Made by a program: the position numbers and the translations under genes
The notes under the pieces: generated by a model
The model's database searches: none
The model's input: the letters and a program-made list of their open reading frames with translations, nothing else
Told to the model about the DNA's origin: nothing
Part shown: positions 5,774 through 5,793 of the stretch, in pieces
Numbering within the stretch: the stretch's first letter is position 1
Layout of the letters: the number at the start of each line of letters is the position of its first letter
From: Clostridiales bacterium
GTDB lineage: Bacteria; Bacillota; Clostridia; Oscillospirales; Ruminococcaceae
Length of the DNA stretch: 5,793 bases
Reading direction: 5' to 3'
NCBI GenBank assembly: GCA_029007575.1
Contig: JAQXIB010000170.1
Location: 1-5,793 of the forward strand

Positions 5774-5793
5774 GCGGGTTTAGCTCATCTGGT
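5774..5793 (+). tRNA. 5' end of a further tRNA, probably tRNA-Gly (truncated by window end)
   Basis: GCGGGTTTAGCTCATCTGGT has the form of a tRNA acceptor strand followed by the D-arm (TAGCTCA...GGT). A GCGGG start is typical of bacterial tRNA-Gly. The anticodon lies beyond the window, so the identity is a guess from the acceptor sequence; that it is a tRNA is clear from form and context. Confidence 0.75.

Overview
This 5.8 kb window reads as ordinary chromosome from a low-to-mid GC Gram-positive bacterium of the class Clostridia, most likely the order Oscillospirales (Ruminococcaceae/Oscillospiraceae-like). The reasons are the truB-ribF pair, a YerC/TrpR-like regulator, an Hsp33 with the Firmicutes-type CXC/CXXC switch, tRNA genes with encoded CCA, Gram-positive style promoters and ribosome binding sites, and a zinc-ribbon/kinase-like/PASTA membrane protein of a type I associate with that order. 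The placement is inference from recognised families; no database was consulted. All genes are on the plus strand. I see no mobile element, CRISPR array or sign of recent transfer.

Layout. (1) Bases 1-395 hold the 3' end of truB (tRNA pseudouridine-55 synthase). Its stop codon directly abuts the TTG start of ribF (396-1334, bifunctional riboflavin kinase/FAD synthetase). A perfect 11-bp hairpin follows. (2) A near-consensus extended -10 promoter (1427-1455) drives a single-gene unit, 1516-3219, closed by a strong intrinsic terminator (3225-3260). Its product has a four-cysteine zinc ribbon, a protein-kinase fold, one transmembrane helix and two extracellular PASTA-like domains. (3) A promoter at about 3282-3315 and a roughly 95-nt leader precede a tight three-gene operon: a YerC-like TrpR-family regulator (3415-3711), a class I SAM-dependent methyltransferase (3704-4447, overlapping by 8 nt) and the redox chaperone Hsp33/hslO (4455-5348). 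(4) A perfect consensus promoter (TTGACA-17-TATAAT, 5375-5403) drives a tRNA operon: Val(TAC), Asp(GTC), Phe(GAA) and the first 20 nt of a probable tRNA-Gly cut by the window end. Every spacer between these tRNAs contains a hairpin.

The most interesting item is the kinase-like protein. All three canonical catalytic positions are replaced: the beta-3 Lys by Arg, the HRD Asp by Gly, and the DFG Asp by Gly. The glycine loop is also eroded. It therefore looks like a transmembrane PASTA pseudokinase, probably a sensor or scaffold rather than an active kinase, and it is made from its own strong promoter. The rest is housekeeping: tRNA modification, flavin cofactor synthesis, an oxidative-stress chaperone and stable RNA genes.
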